The notes: generated by a model from the letters alone, not told the origin. Shown: positions 14,701 to 25,695, counted from the first letter of the stretch. The stretch is DNA of 64,000 bases from Prochilodus magdalenae (GCA_024036415.1 JAMWET010003098.1:1-64000); one strand, 5' to 3'. Translations and numbers: made by a program.

Positions 14701-17700
14701 ACATTCTGTACAAAAATATTTTACAGAAATGACCACATCAGTAAGAAAAACTATAAATAAATATTTGTTATAATTTTTTTCTGAGTAACTTGATGCACAG
14801 TAAATTCAGACTCAGCAATCAGATTTCTCAAAAACCACCAGTGAATGTACATGTGTATTTTGTGTTTGTATAAGAAAAAAAATATATATATACAAAACAG
14901 AAAGGATACAGGTTATCTTTCAACTTATTGTTCATAAGGCTATATGCCATCTACACAAGCTTTTCATGACAACTGACATAACCCTACATAAATGTAAAGC
15001 ATGCTTATTCCAGTAAGCGTCATCTGTCATAACGGCTACTTTAGCTAACCAATCAAAACTGCCACATTGCCTATTACAATAGTCATAAGGCTACAGGATA
15101 CCTACATAAACTTGTCAGTTGCTTTGACAAGTTTATGTAGGTATCCTGTAGCCTTATGACCAGCACCTTACCCCACCCAAATGTACACATTTCACCCCAC
15201 ACTGTAAAACAATGTCCTACACAGTTCATCTACCTCCTTCTGAGACGTAGATTTTAGAGCCATTAACAGCTTTGGCTATCTGGTTCTTATTGCCACCACT
15301 GTGAACAGTTATCCAAGGGTGCATTTCTCTGGAATGGAGCATTTGACATCAGACCACTCAGAATTACTTTAACCCTGAAAACATGAATGACTCTCACACA
15401 GTCAATGGAAAATCTCTTTACTGGTACAACTAACTATATACACCAAATGAGAGAAATTCCTTTCCTGACTTGTTTTTCAGACCCATATGTGAAAGTTTCT
15501 CTAATGTGTGAAGGCCGAAGATTAAAGAAGAGGAAAACCTCCACCAAAAGGAATACCCTGAACCCCGTTTATAACGAGGCTATAGTGTTTGATGTCCCAC
15601 CAGAGAACATTGATCAAATTAGTCTTTTGATAGCTGTGATGGACTATGATCGGTGAGTCACACCCCGCGTTATTCTCTATACGTGATTATGATAATTTTT
15701 TTAAGTCAGTTCAAGAAGCATCTGCATGTGAAGTAAAAAGTGTCTCCTTTCACAGTGTAGGTCACAACGAGGTTATAGGTGTGAGTCGAGTGGGTAACGA
15801 CGCAGAGAGTCTGGGCCGAGACCACTGGAACGAGATGCTCACGTACCCTCGTAAACCCATTGCTCGCTGGCACCCACTTGTGGAGGTAAGAACATGATGG
15901 GAATGTATGTTAGAATTACCCTCGAGTTCCTTACAGACTGCAACTCACTGTAGAGCCACTAATGTCAGCTTTGACATATTAGAATACATGACATTACACC
16001 CAACATCAGTTCCATACTGTAGACTAATGCCCTTCATAACATGCAGTGCTGTAAAAAGTCTACTGTTTATTAAGAGTACTGTATAAAGTGTCCAGTGACT
16101 GTATAGTCATATGCAAGCGTTTAGGCACCCCTGGACAAAGTGCTGAATAATATCTTCTACAGAGAACCTAATTTTGCACACTATGAGGCAATATTACGAA
16201 TACATCGTAAACTACATTTGCAGAAAACTGCATGTTCACACATGTTCCCCGTAGAGGATGCATTACCTCAGTTACACTAAAAAGAAAAAAAAAACAGTTA
16301 AATGCTTAATATGACTGAGAGGATGCACACTTTTGCTTTTGGGTGTACATATACGCATAACCTGCATTATTTACATTTTTAAGGTCACAGTTTTCTAAGG
16401 ATTTAAGCATAAGCCTGTAGTTAAAATTATTTTAAATGATACCTTCAATCCAATACACCGTAAATGTAAACGTATAGGTGTAAAACTGGCCTGTAAAAGC
16501 ACTGTTCTCAGAATGCATTAAACAACTATACTGTAAATACAGGCAAAGTTTGCAGGAATTTGGGTCCTGGATTTGTTCAGTTTGATTTGCTGAAGGATTA
16601 ATTAGATACTGACTGACTACTAATCACTGGATGAGAGCTTTAGGAATAGGTAAGCTAACACACTCACATAATTCACAGGGTGGTGCTGATCTGTATTTAT
16701 GTATTTATTGTAATGGTACTGTTTTTCCCCAAATAAGTAAAGATTCACTGCACAAATACATGTAAATACATATATGCACCCAGAAGGAAGTGTTGGCTTG
16801 AGGTGCAATTGGGCAGGAACATATATGTGATCAGGAACAATAAAGGATGATGAATTTAGACTGATATGGGCAATATTTATTGAGCTACACATACAGAAGT
16901 ACTGTCTCAGTACGGCGTCGGGCAATCATGTTACAATGTATTAAATATAACGTGAATACGTCGCAGCATGGAGATGTAGAGGTTCCTAAAGGCGTCATGT
17001 ATTAATCCATCCCAAGCAGCTCGAATATTCTTACTCAGTTCCTGCCGATTTTGCAGTATAGGTGGAGGTGCAGTGAGCCCAGGCCTTCTGGCCACAGTGT
17101 TACCGTCCTTTTATGTAGTCCTGCATTGTGCACGATTTCTATAGATGTTGACTGTAAGTATACATAAACATATGTTTTATCAAATGACTTTTGCGCAGTA
17201 TTGTATACAGACATACTCCTTTGGCTTAAGAGACATCATAACTGACTTCAGCAGCGTGAACTCAGTTTCACTCCATGTTCTTATGCGAAGTGTAGCCGTT
17301 CATAATTTGCTAGTATACTGCAGTGGTAGCACTTTGAGTCTGGGATTCTGGAGCCTAATATATTCATTCAATCCAGACTTTGTCCTCCCAGACTAAATAC
17401 ATAAATAACCTCTCAGTTATCCAGTATTTCCACAAACACTCACTTTTTCACTTCAAGTTCAGCTTATAGGCGTTTGATTGAAAACTGCATGAGACCGCCA
17501 CTTCAGTTAAACCAGCCCTCCAATTACTGTATGATGTTCAAGAACATCAAATCATGGCTATTTGCCTGCAAGGCCGTGGAATGCCATTCATTAAAATAAG
17601 AATGTGTAAAAAACAGTTGACCTCTGCACTTAGCCAAGGATAACAGCTCAGAGCATTAACGTGGAGAGTGTTTTCATTCAGTTTAGCCTATAGTGCATAA

Positions 17701-17773
17701 AGCTATAGGGAAATCCAAAGAGAGAGAGAAGGAGGGGGGGTTAAAGATATGTGAAAGAAAGAAAGAAAGAAAG

Positions 17774-17866
<93 letters not shown>

Positions 17867-19489
17867 AAAGGGAGGGGTGAACACAGAAGAGAAAGGAAGA
17901 CAGAAAAGTAAGAAGGGGGAGAGCATGGAGAGAAAGAAAGAGAGAGGAAGAAGAAGAAAAAAGCGAAGAAGAGGACGGCGAAGAAGAGAACACAGACGGT
18001 GGTGCTGTTTGTGTCTCTATTACTCATTGCTCATGTGCTTTCAAATCGCGGTCTGAACTGTAAAGGGAGCTCATTTATTATTTAGCAGTTTTCATCCCCT
18101 GCCATTTGAGTCAAGGTTATAATGCCTCCACAGGCCTCATTTATTTCCCACTAAACTCATACACAAAATGCCATCAGTTTGCATTGTATGCGTTCATTTC
18201 CTCTCGCTTCATCTCTCTGCTACTGAACCAGCAGTATTATCCCCGACTTCCACTCTTAGACTCACAACAGCAGTCATTTCTTGCAGTGAAAAAGAGAAGA
18301 GGAGAACAGAGAGAGTCATTCGTGAAAAAAATAAATCACGCTGACCCTGAGCACAAAGGAGACGGACGGTTCTGTTTCTTGTTTGTTCAAATAACGGACG
18401 TGTCTGGAGTATTATATATTAATAAATCTATTCCGGGCTCTTGTGTTGCACTGCGGGTAGAAGGAACAAATTGTTTCTCTCACAACAGATGGTTTTGCAA
18501 GCTGGGGTGGTGAAAAGTGCATTGTGTGATTCAAGCACTGCTTTGGCTTTTCTAAACACACAAGCGGTTATGCACTCTCAGCTCAGAGCCCACTTTCAAC
18601 CTCAGACCTGCAAGCCCAGGTATTTATAGTGGATTCATCTGCCTTAGGGTGCATCCAATGAGTGGTGGAGCTCCATCCAATAATCTGGAGCCTAAGCAGT
18701 GTTTGTGAACTAGAATGAGTTCACCAACATCAGTTCATGACCTCACTAGTTCTGTGGTGGCTGAATGCAATCAAATCCTCACAGCATTGTTTCAGATGTT
18801 CATCTTCCCAGAGAAGTAGATGCAGTGCTGCACCAAAAGGGGGCAAACTCATGACTGATGTCTTTGATTTGATTAGAAATTTGCAGTCGTTTACAGACAG
18901 ATAGACATGTGGTGTATTCCATAGGTAATCTCAGCAGACAAAAAAATTAGACACCTGTGTGTTTAACATAGTAGAAATTCAGGCTCATTCAGATGGCAGG
19001 AGGGTGTTTGATGGAATTCATAGATTGAGAAGAAGTGGTACAGTGCAGTGAATGTCCCATCTGATGTGTAGAAAAAGGTTATAGGTCTACCAGCAGTGGC
19101 AAAAATCCCAGTCTACAGAACCCTCAGAATTGTGCCAGGAAAAGCATCCACCAAATTTGGCCCAACCGCGCAGTTCTTTAGTGGATTAAGTTATTTTACA
19201 ACCGAATATGCAGCTTGGGCCATTCAGTATGATTTTAGAAGTATAACACATTAAACATATAATGAGTTTAACAGATGAAATCAATTAAATATTCCATGTC
19301 TACATTTCCAAGTCAACCTTTGCCCTAAATAATGCTCTATCTGAAAGGTTTTGTATTCAGTGTACTTATCTGAATCTTATTTGTAAGTATTGATTTCTGA
19401 TTTGCTCTCGTTCCCTGCAGTACCAGGGGTCTGGTGGGGGAAGTCAGACAGGGTCCTGTAACTCCCTCAAGACTCCTCCCTCTCCATAG
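2301..19489 (+). CDS. syt10: Synaptotagmin-10-like gene, exons 2-7 (5' end lies outside the window)
   Basis: Six exons joined with compatible phases give 499 residues ending at a TAG. Synaptotagmins are vesicle or membrane-anchored calcium sensors that drive SNARE-dependent exocytosis; SYT10 is known for calcium-triggered IGF-1 vesicle release in neurons. Order seen: membrane segment (about residues 4-27), proline-rich linker, KISHTSPD and RQITDP motifs (112-146), C2A (about 209-330), C2B (about 340-475), then a 22-residue tail. C2A keeps five calcium-binding Asp positions (239, 245, 297, 299, 305); C2B has Asp 371, 377, 431, 433 and Glu 439, the usual Glu of this subgroup. The WHPL motif sits at 472-475. 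RQIT and the SC-S-K-PPSP-like tail favour Syt10 over Syt6 or Syt3. The coding span includes introns. Exon 1, with the luminal cysteines used for dimerisation in this subgroup, is missing. Syt6 is the main alternative. Confidence 0.85.
2755..3865 (+). other. syt10 intron 2
   Basis: This 1111-bp phase-2 intron has a GTCAGT donor and a TTCATAG acceptor. It is AT-rich. A segment at about 3400-3500 (TTTTCACACAATGTAAA and flanks) resembles the short interspersed repeat also seen near 39.3 and 47.2 kb. No other coding or RNA feature is visible. Confidence 0.7.
3866..4418 (+). CDS. syt10: syt10 exon 3: end of linker and complete C2A domain
   Basis: The exon starts one base before a codon (completing Arg 152) and ends on a codon boundary, with donor GTGAGT at 4419. 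It encodes residues 153-336. An [15 protein letters not shown] block precedes C2A, as in Syt6 and Syt10. C2A runs from [10 protein letters not shown] to about RDIQY. Calcium-loop residues are visible in [16 protein letters not shown] (Asp 239, 245) and [10 protein letters not shown] (Asp 297, 299, 305). The [13 protein letters not shown] strand is near-identical to the family. All five usual Asp ligands are present, so calcium and phospholipid binding by C2A is expected. Sequence seen directly; function from the family. Confidence 0.92.
6012..6100. repeat. Short degenerate tandem repeat, unit about 30 bp
   Basis: About two and a half units share a GTGGCTG core followed by a CACCCACC-like core. 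Read by eye; the units differ at several positions. Confidence 0.5.
6228..6874 (+). mobile_element. Tc1-like transposon remnant, family B copy 1
   Basis: The segment starts with a CACCCAGAAGGAATCAAC motif shared with copies at 33.5 and 44.9 kb and ends in a CATATCAGTCTACATTTAT-like end. Broken frames show the Tc1 transposase landmarks: a block like [15 protein letters not shown], the first DDE region (GCAGCAGGTCATCTTCAG, corresponding to the FSDES region) and a C-terminal LYNSMPRR-like end. The middle of the transposase gene is missing, with an extra deletion compared with the 33.5-kb copy. It is non-functional and lies in syt10 intron 3. Confidence 0.7.
7691..7718. repeat. Imperfect CA microsatellite
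   Basis: A short CA/CAAA run in syt10 intron 3. Confidence 0.85.
8880..9240 (-). mobile_element. Tc1-like transposase DNA-binding fragment, family E copy 1
   Basis: This is related to the segment at 48.99-49.45 kb: both share CTTCCTTGGCACAATTCTGA-like, CTACTTCCTTCACA and CCATCTGCAGGAGCCTGAA blocks. Read on the minus strand, the better copy encodes a helix-turn-helix like the Tc1 transposase N-terminus. This copy is more decayed. It lies in syt10 intron 3. Confidence 0.5.
9575..9600. repeat. ATT microsatellite
   Basis: Repeated TTA triplets, a short intronic simple repeat. Confidence 0.85.
11970..11997. repeat. CAAA microsatellite
   Basis: Imperfect CAAA/CAAAA repeats in intron 3. Confidence 0.8.
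14197..14317 (+). CDS. syt10: syt10 exon 4: start of C2B domain
   Basis: The exon starts on a codon boundary after TTCTCTTCTCAG and ends after the first base of an Asp codon (phase 1), with donor GTATAT at 14318. It encodes residues 337-376. The [20 protein letters not shown] opening of C2B and LKAMDITG-S calcium loop 1 (Asp 371) are seen. The exon border inside the S|DPYVK motif is the one expected for synaptotagmin C2B. The donor is weaker than the others but phase and homology fix it. Confidence 0.9.
14318..15480 (+). other. syt10 intron 4
   Basis: This 1163-bp phase-1 intron is AT-rich. Its notable content is a perfect inverted repeat at 15082-15160, listed separately. The acceptor is CTTGTTTTTCAG. 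Nothing else coding is seen. Confidence 0.7.
15082..15160. repeat. Perfect 36-bp inverted repeat with 7-nt loop
   Basis: Arms 15082-15117 and 15125-15160 are exact reverse complements (GTCATAAGGCTACAGG... against ...CCTGTAGCCTTATGAC), with a GTTGCTT spacer. The transcript would fold into a 36-bp hairpin inside syt10 intron 4, about 320 bases before exon 5. It could be a palindromic repeat remnant, a snap-back duplication or a hairpin RNA; nothing here decides between them. Confidence 0.95.
15481..15652 (+). CDS. syt10: syt10 exon 5: middle of C2B domain
   Basis: The exon starts with the last two bases of the Asp codon and ends with two bases of an Arg codon (phase 2), donor GTGAGT at 15653. 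It encodes residues 377-433. It carries [20 protein letters not shown], including the polybasic strand (about 389-396) that binds acidic lipids and SNAREs in the family, TLNPVYNEA, and VMDYD with Asp 431 and 433 in calcium loop 3. [14 protein letters not shown] matches SYT10 closely. Confidence 0.93.
15653..15755 (+). other. syt10 intron 5 (103 bp)
   Basis: A very short phase-2 intron, donor GTGAGT and acceptor TCCTTTCACAG. The frame running from exon 5 into it closes after a few codons, so it must be spliced out. Confidence 0.88.
15756..15885 (+). CDS. syt10: syt10 exon 6: end of C2B domain
   Basis: The exon completes Arg 434 with one base and ends on a codon boundary, donor GTAAGA at 15886. 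It encodes residues 435-477. It has VGHNEVIGV (Glu 439 at the fifth calcium-ligand position, normal for this subgroup), [17 protein letters not shown] and the WHPLVE end. The WHXL motif is known in synaptotagmins for vesicle docking. Confidence 0.93.
16833..17134 (-). mobile_element. Tc1-like transposon remnant, family B copy 2
   Basis: The segment matches the reverse strand of the family B 3' half: TAGACTGATATGGG near one end, TGTAGAGGTTCC, TTACTCAGTTCCTG and GGTGGAGGTGCAGTG, all shared with the copy at 59.1-59.7 kb. Only the C-terminal part of the transposase gene and the end region remain. Confidence 0.65.
17719..17998. repeat. Long purine-rich tract with (GA)42 core
   Basis: 17778-17862 is uninterrupted AG repeat. 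The flanks stay almost purine-only on the + strand for about 280 bases (GAAA, GGA and GAA runs). Open frames across it are only the repeat translated. Confidence 0.95.
19070..19190 (+). mobile_element. Tc1-like transposase fragment, family E copy 2
   Basis: It has AGGTCTACCAGCAGTGGCAA and a GAATTGTGCCAGGAAAAGC block followed by ATCCACCAAATTTGGCCCAA, which is the reverse complement of 8950-8995. The first part would read VYQQWQ, the end of the transposase helix-turn-helix. A short decayed fragment. Confidence 0.45.
19421..19489 (+). CDS. syt10: syt10 exon 7: C-terminal tail and stop
   Basis: The acceptor GTTCCCTGCAG ends at 19420; the frame continues from phase 0 and stops at TAG 19487-19489. 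It encodes a 22-residue tail (478-499) rich in Gly, Ser and Pro, ending SLKTPPSP. This resembles the SYT10 tail with Ser-Gln, Ser-Cys and Pro-Pro-Ser and is unlike the charged Syt3 or Syt6 ends, which is the main reason to name the gene syt10. It is short and carries no domain, so its assignment depends on position, phase and this resemblance. Confidence 0.8.
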   Translation, partial: YQGSGGGSQTGSCNSLKTPPSP

Positions 19490-20070
19490 AAGATCAATCC
19501 TGTCTCTGTCTCAGCGTTTGAATGGGCAGTTTCCTTCTTGAAAATTGTCAGGTCGGAAACGGAGCTGCTGACCTCCAGGGGAGTCTTATTTCTAGGAAAA
19601 AGGTCCGGAACACCGTTCTCTTCAACCTGTGCCTCTGGAAGCCCTTCCTTGCATGGGAACTCTGATTGTTTCAGCTGCATGTTGAGTGGTTACATACTGT
19701 ATGGTTATTTTAACACAAACATGGTGATATGAAAAGAGTACAAGGGATTTCTCTTTGGAATGTTTTTCTTTTTTTCCCCTACGCATACACTGTTAATCCA
19801 GTTGTTAAGGTTCTGAGCTATGCTGGAACAACTGCAATATGATCAACACCAGTGTTACAGAAGAATATCTATTTCTAGTAAACAAGGTGCAACACCGGTT
19901 GTGTAATACCTGTTGTTTGACACCTTGGTATTATAAACGTTACAGAACAGAGCTTAGAACTCATCGTTTGGATATATAGTGTACGGTGCCATTAACAGCT
20001 GCCCCCTTCCTGATATTCTCTATTATTGAATATTTGTCACAGTAAATGATTTTAAAGAATGCAAATATGG

Positions 20071-20076
20071 AATAAA
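20071..20076 (+). promoter_or_regulatory. Candidate syt10 polyadenylation signal AATAAA
   Basis: First canonical AATAAA after the stop codon, implying a 3' UTR of about 600 bases. A later ATTAAA at 21696-21701 is an alternative. No transcript evidence is available. Confidence 0.4.
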
Positions 20077-20091
20077 TAACTTTACAGTGGT

Positions 20092-23000
20092 AATGTTGAG
20101 CTACTGTGTGGTTATATAAGAAATAAGTTATTTATTGAAGCACAAACATTCATTCGTTATCAATTGTAGATAACCAAACACTGCCTTGCTTGAATGTAGT
20201 CAGCCATGGTAACATTGGTGAAATTTACCCCAATGTCACACAGACAAAGCATCCAGGAAGTCACCAAAGGTTTCAAGAGAGCAACCAACGAACTGAATGC
20301 CTCAGCTAAGGTAAGTGGCAAAACAGCCACAAAAAAAATAAATAAATAAATAAAATTTTACAAAATTGGGCAAAAGTAGCTTTAATGGAAAAGTGCCAAG
20401 GTAGAACATACTCCTAAACCAACAGAAACACCAACACCTGGATAATCCTAACTTTGTAAACAACACAGATTCCTTCATCCCTGTCAAACAGCATGTTCCA
20501 CCTTCTATAATAGCATCATGATGTTAGTGGTAATGGGAAGGTTTGGAGATGTTTTACTGTCTTCGAGCCTGGTCAATGTGCTATTATTTAAAGGAGTCAT
20601 GGATGCTGTTGAGAGAATTAGAGAATTTTTAAGGAGAATGTCTCAGCTCAAGAGCTAAAGCTGAAACATAATGATCCAAAACAGAAAGACAAGACCTAGC
20701 CTTGAACCCAAGGGAAGATGCTGTGGCAATGAGCAACTCAAGCTTGAAACCCAGCCGGTCAATCTGAGTTAAAGCAGTTCTGTAAAGATGAGTGGGCTCC
20801 AATATCTCGGCTGATTTCAAATGATAGGAAATGTTGGTTGCAGTCATTGCTGCTAAAGGTTAACAAGTGATTAGCTTTAATGGAGCAATTGCTTTTGCAC
20901 ATGGGTGATTCAGATGCTGGATATCTTTGTTTCTTAAATAAATGAAATGATCGTTTTTGTGTTTGATAAGGTTACGTCGTGTTTAAAGATCTAAAACCAT
21001 TTGCTGTGATAGATGTGCCATGATGGTGAACAGTAGGGGGCAAATACTTTTCACTGAAATGTAATAGCCAGTCCCAAGTACAAAAGGCCCCTCCCCTATT
21101 ATACAAAACAACCACCAATCAGGGAGGGCGAAGGTTAGCATATGCTGCGTTTGACACATGTGGCCTGCCATGGCATCTTTTTTGAACCAGTGTTCCAGTG
21201 GAACGGTCATTTGCATGGTAATGGGCTGACCTGACTGGCTGGTATGTATGTCGTGTTATTCCCTCTTTGAGAGAATGCTCAGCTTAGCTGGGATTCAACC
21301 ACAGGCTCACTTTTGCACTGGAGTCAGTGCTTTTAGAGAATGAGCGTTAAAAAAGAAAAAAAAGAAGAGAGAGTTCTACAAAGATCGTTTGTATGGGTGT
21401 CTATAAGCTTTATTTAATTAAACGTCTCTTTTTTTACAGAATAGTCTTGGTTCTTGTTTCTGACTGGATATTGTAATGTATGTTATTGTGTCACCTGTAG
21501 ATCTTGAGGTCATATGATTCCCTTTACACCATTCCCTTTTTTCTTTACTCGGAAGTGCATGAATGTGTTTTTTGGTGGGGTACAGTCTGAAGCAGTTTTG
21601 TCATGAAATAATGTGTGAATTCTGTCATGAAACTGTTACTGCCATTTGCTGATGATTTACTTACAGACTTTGCGAGTAAAATGTAATTTCATGTTATTAA
21701 ACACGTTTCTTAAAAAAAAACTGGATGTGAAGTTTTAGTAAGACTTGGTTGCACTTTAAAATGGTCAAATCATATACGTTAGCATTTGCCTTTCAACAAA
21801 TACACAGCAAAATTAATAATCCAATTTCAAACCCTTCCTAACAACGAGGAGCTTAACAAGCTTAAAGGAGATAATTGAAGTTAATGATTTCCCCGTGTAG
21901 GCTCCAAACACTAAATGAGCATCATTAAGCTGCATGGCTTAGCCAGTTATATTTGGCTTTCTGGGTAGACAAATTGTCGGGGTTCAACAACTTTTGTTTG
22001 TATGTTCAACAGCAACGAGTGACAGACTCTGGAAGGAAGGAACCACATAAGCTGACGCTTTAAATCCTAAGATACATATCTAGCAATGGTTGGCTCAGAA
22101 CTTATCACTTTAAAGCCAGACATGCACTGTGCAATTCATTTTAGTCTGATTTTGAACTTGATTTGGCCCTAGAAACTGATTTTCCTGATTGGGCCCAGTT
22201 TTAACTTCATTGGCAGGCATCTGATGCATGGGGGACGGGTGTGCTGGGCGGTGTTGCCAGATTCATTACCCAAAAAGCTTTGACTGAGCAGTTGGATGAA
22301 TGGATATCAACCAATTTCTTGTACACAACTATACACAAACGAATTCACAACCACTGCTCCTACATAAGTCACAGATAAGCAGAGACAAAAAGATAACCAG
22401 TACCAAAATCTGTATATGCCAACTTTGCTCTTTTGCCAGGACTCATTGGGTGGAAGGCAGGAAACGCCCTGGATAACCTGCCAGTCCATTACAGGGCATG
22501 CACACACACGCACAGACAGGCAATTTAGTCAGAAAGGACCCTAGTTGCCCAGTCAGGGTATTGCGCCCAGGCTTTCCTTGCTGTAGCACTACTGAGTAGG
22601 ATTACAAGTTTGGCTGTATAGACTGTACTGTCCTACCCATGTACATCACCACCTGCTTTTTAGTTTCAGCGCATTGTGCCATTAAGCTGCTGTAGCATAG
22701 TTTCTTAAGCCTTATGTAAAGTCTGAAGTAACAGCCATGTGCATGTCGAAGCACTAGTTCAGATCCTAATATCAAACAACAATGACAGAAAATGTTAATC
22801 TTTTTATTCTGATTCCTTGGTGAAGCACTATTGGGGAATAAAATATGTCTAAATTCTTTCAACTCCAATCTGCATTTTAATACGCCTGGGTCTAAGCTTG
22901 TACTGCATTGGCTGTTGCCACAGTGCTGTCTCTCTTGTTGTTTGAATAGTCCAAAAATGCGACGTGAAGGTCGATATGTCACGTCTTAACAAGCAGATAG

Positions 23001-24059
23001 AAAGGAGGGTGACAATTAGGATTTAACTATGTAGTGAGCTAGATGTAGAATGAATTTCTGGATTATAGACCCAAAGCTCGAGCACAGTGTATGAGCATAT
23101 CGTAGACTGTAGTTGTACATGATTGTCTATTCAAAATTCCAGTAGGATAATAAATACTATGGATACTAAAAAACAGTGTAGTTCTAACTAACTAGTGCAG
23201 ATCGATTTGGCCATCAATTAATTAACCTGCTTTGTTGGAAACCTGTTCTAATTAACTCCAGTTGGAGAGCTTCTTTTCAATTAGAGCTGTTCGTTTTCTT
23301 ATAGCAAGGCTTTACCCATGAGACACCTTGAAGAGTAACTCAAATACTACTCTGACACGGCTTGCCTTCCCCATTGATTATTAACTTATAAGCTTGCTGC
23401 TGAGCTCTGAGCAGCATACCGAATGAAGGAATGAAAATAAAGGGTAGCTATCTGACAAATATATACTGTACACATGTGTGCTGTCAGACCTAAACCCTGC
23501 ACTTTTACACCACCACCAGCTTCAGACACCAGGCTGTTGGATTCTGTCAATGGATTGTTTATACCAAATTCTGACAAAATCAATATTCATAAGAACATGC
23601 GATGTTTGAGTCTTTAACTGTGCAGTTTAGGAGAGTTTATGCCTATTGAAGCCTCAGATTACTGTTCTTGTCTTTTGAAGTTTGTAGCCTCACACCATGT
23701 GTTCAAAGATGTCCTGCACAGTTTTTTTAAGGAGTGGTTATTCGAGTTAATTCCTCCCCATCATCTCAAATAAGAAGTCTCACCATTCTCCATTGACCTG
23801 TTTTCATCAACAAGGAATCTCTGCCTACAAGACTGCTGCTCCCTGAATCGTCTTTACTGGACGCCTCTATCCTTACATTGGTGTATGCAAAGTTAGAGAC
23901 CACAGCTTATCTATTCCCATGTGTAGTTTGTGACAGTCATGCTCTAGCCCTTCCTTAATGGTCAGTTACTGACTGTAGCTATGTCACTGAGATGTTAAAA
24001 ACTCCCGCATCACCTCTATACTTGATGACCCTGTACTAGCTCAACACAACATGACAATA
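20092..24059. other. Region downstream of syt10: no gene recognised
   Basis: AT-rich sequence with only short random frames. The 20330-20356 AATA run is a simple repeat. The only recurrent piece is at about 22430-22590. Any long syt10 3' UTR would reach into the first part. Confidence 0.6.
22430..22590. repeat. Interspersed teleost repeat, copy 1
   Basis: GGAAGGCAGGAAACGCCCTG and GCCAGTCCATTACAGGGC blocks recur, diverged, at 34890-35010. This is a common fish interspersed repeat; its class (LINE 3' end or SINE) was not settled. Confidence 0.55.
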
Positions 24060-24159
24060 CTTAGCGTACCTCACAAAAGTGAGTTCTATAGATATTCTAT
24101 ATCTTTCAATGGGACAACACTGAAGACATGACACCTTGATACAATGTTGTCAGTGTACA

Positions 24160-25695
24160 TGTGGCTTCCCTTCCTTATGTCTGGATCAGAGGTAACTAAG
24201 CCAAATGGCTCTGGGTTCTCTATAAGTCACACATAGTTCACATATACACTGCAAAGTCCAACCATGTATCTAGGGAAAAGTTCTAGCGCAGTTATTACAG
24301 AGTATGGGCTCTGTAACTTTATAGCTACAATTAACTTTAACCCCTCAAATTAACCAAGTAGGCCACACATGTATAGTTTAACAAATATACTTGAGTTTAA
24401 TAAAATAATTCAGTTCTTCCCTTCTTTAACAGAAAGCAAATAAAGTACATAAACAAATATTGCCACCACCAGGTATGACAACTAGATGAAGAATAAGCAA
24501 GCACCTAAGAGCTAGCACCTATAGAGTATGCTCTTAAAAGGGCACAATGGTTACATGACTTATACAATAAGTCTACAATGTCAATAGCTTCATGAGCTAC
24601 AGCCGTTATCCCATTACAGAAGTATAAATAACGGAAATCTAGTGAGATATGTTACTTAACACAGAATTAGGGTTTACTACTAGCTCTGATTTCCAGTAAT
24701 CACTTACACTCACTTACTATCAGCTACTATTCAGGTAAGAACTGAATCACCCAATAACAGGCTACTGTCACACCAGTTATATAACCAGCTAACTCAGTAG
24801 CTCAACATTACCACTGTAAACTCTACAGTGCATCAACACCAATGTAAACTCAAATGACTTTTACCTTTGTTTAAAGCACATGTGGGCCCACACTCACACA
24901 TGCGCACCCCGGATGTAGGCCTGTGACGTTGCGGATGTAGGTTGTGTTCAGCAAGGCCTTACAAACAGAAACTGGCCTCTTTACTCTCTGAGCCAAATAA
25001 AACAAACGTTACCTCATTTTCAGGAATGTTCGGCACAGTAGCAGTCTCACGACCCCCAGCACACACAGCAAGCAGATACCGTCCTTCCTCGAAGCTAGCG
25101 GAGTCCGAACACAGCACCCGTTCCACCCTCTGGTTAGCGTCCTCCCTGAAGCCAGATGAACTCTGCACAGCGCGGCAGAGCAGCAAACCATCCGGCTAAT
25201 GTCCTCCTCGAAGCGCGAGGGAGCGGAACTCCCACTCTGCGAAGTTAGCGGCTACCGCTAACGAAGCTGGTTGAGCAGAAACAGTCAACCGCAAGGCCCC
25301 AACACACAGCAAAGTTGGATCACTGTGGGGTTTAAACCTTAGGTTAGTCAACGGCCAGTTATTTACTGAACACTAACTTCCTTTATTTAACATTTTAGCT
25401 GTGCTGCTGAGCTCCCTCCAACACTCCCCTGAAACCTCTTCTTTCGTCTCTCCCGCTCCGGCTCCTCTCACTCTCAGTCCCGCCCCTAGATTGCCACTAT
25501 AGGACAGTTACAGCTGTTCAGCCAATGAGTGAAGAGTACATCTAACCTGCTGACACCAAACGCATGCTCAGCTAGCACATTACAACCTAGCTTGAGGGGC
25601 AGCTCTGCTCTTAAAGCGACAGGAACCTCTCTTACCCGGAATGAACTTTTCTATGAGCTATGAGTACAACTGTACTTATTTTTAACCAGGCTACA
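24160..25695. mobile_element. 1536-bp insertion in the Tc1-like element, probably a solo LTR
   Basis: The insert begins TGTGGC and ends GCTACA (TG...CA, imperfect inverted ends) and is flanked by TACA at 24156-24159 and 25696-25699. The Tc1 inverted repeat reads through once one TACA copy and the insert are removed. TG...CA ends and a 4-bp target duplication fit a solo LTR of a Gypsy- or BEL-type retrotransposon. A TATAAATA (24623) and AATAAA (24996) are in a plausible order. No coding region is present. It is more CpG-rich between 24900 and 25280 than its surroundings. Confidence 0.6.

Larger units (their letters stand above)
15886..19420 (+). other. syt10 intron 6
   Basis: This 3535-bp phase-0 intron holds a Tc1-like family B fragment (about 16833-17134), a long GA-rich tract (17719-17998) and a family E fragment (about 19070-19190). 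No further exon was recognised. Confidence 0.7.

Noticed and set aside
17683..18056. Several long open frames on both strands across the GA tract
   Set aside because: They are the translated microsatellite (Arg-Glu or Ser-Leu repeats), with no gene signals.
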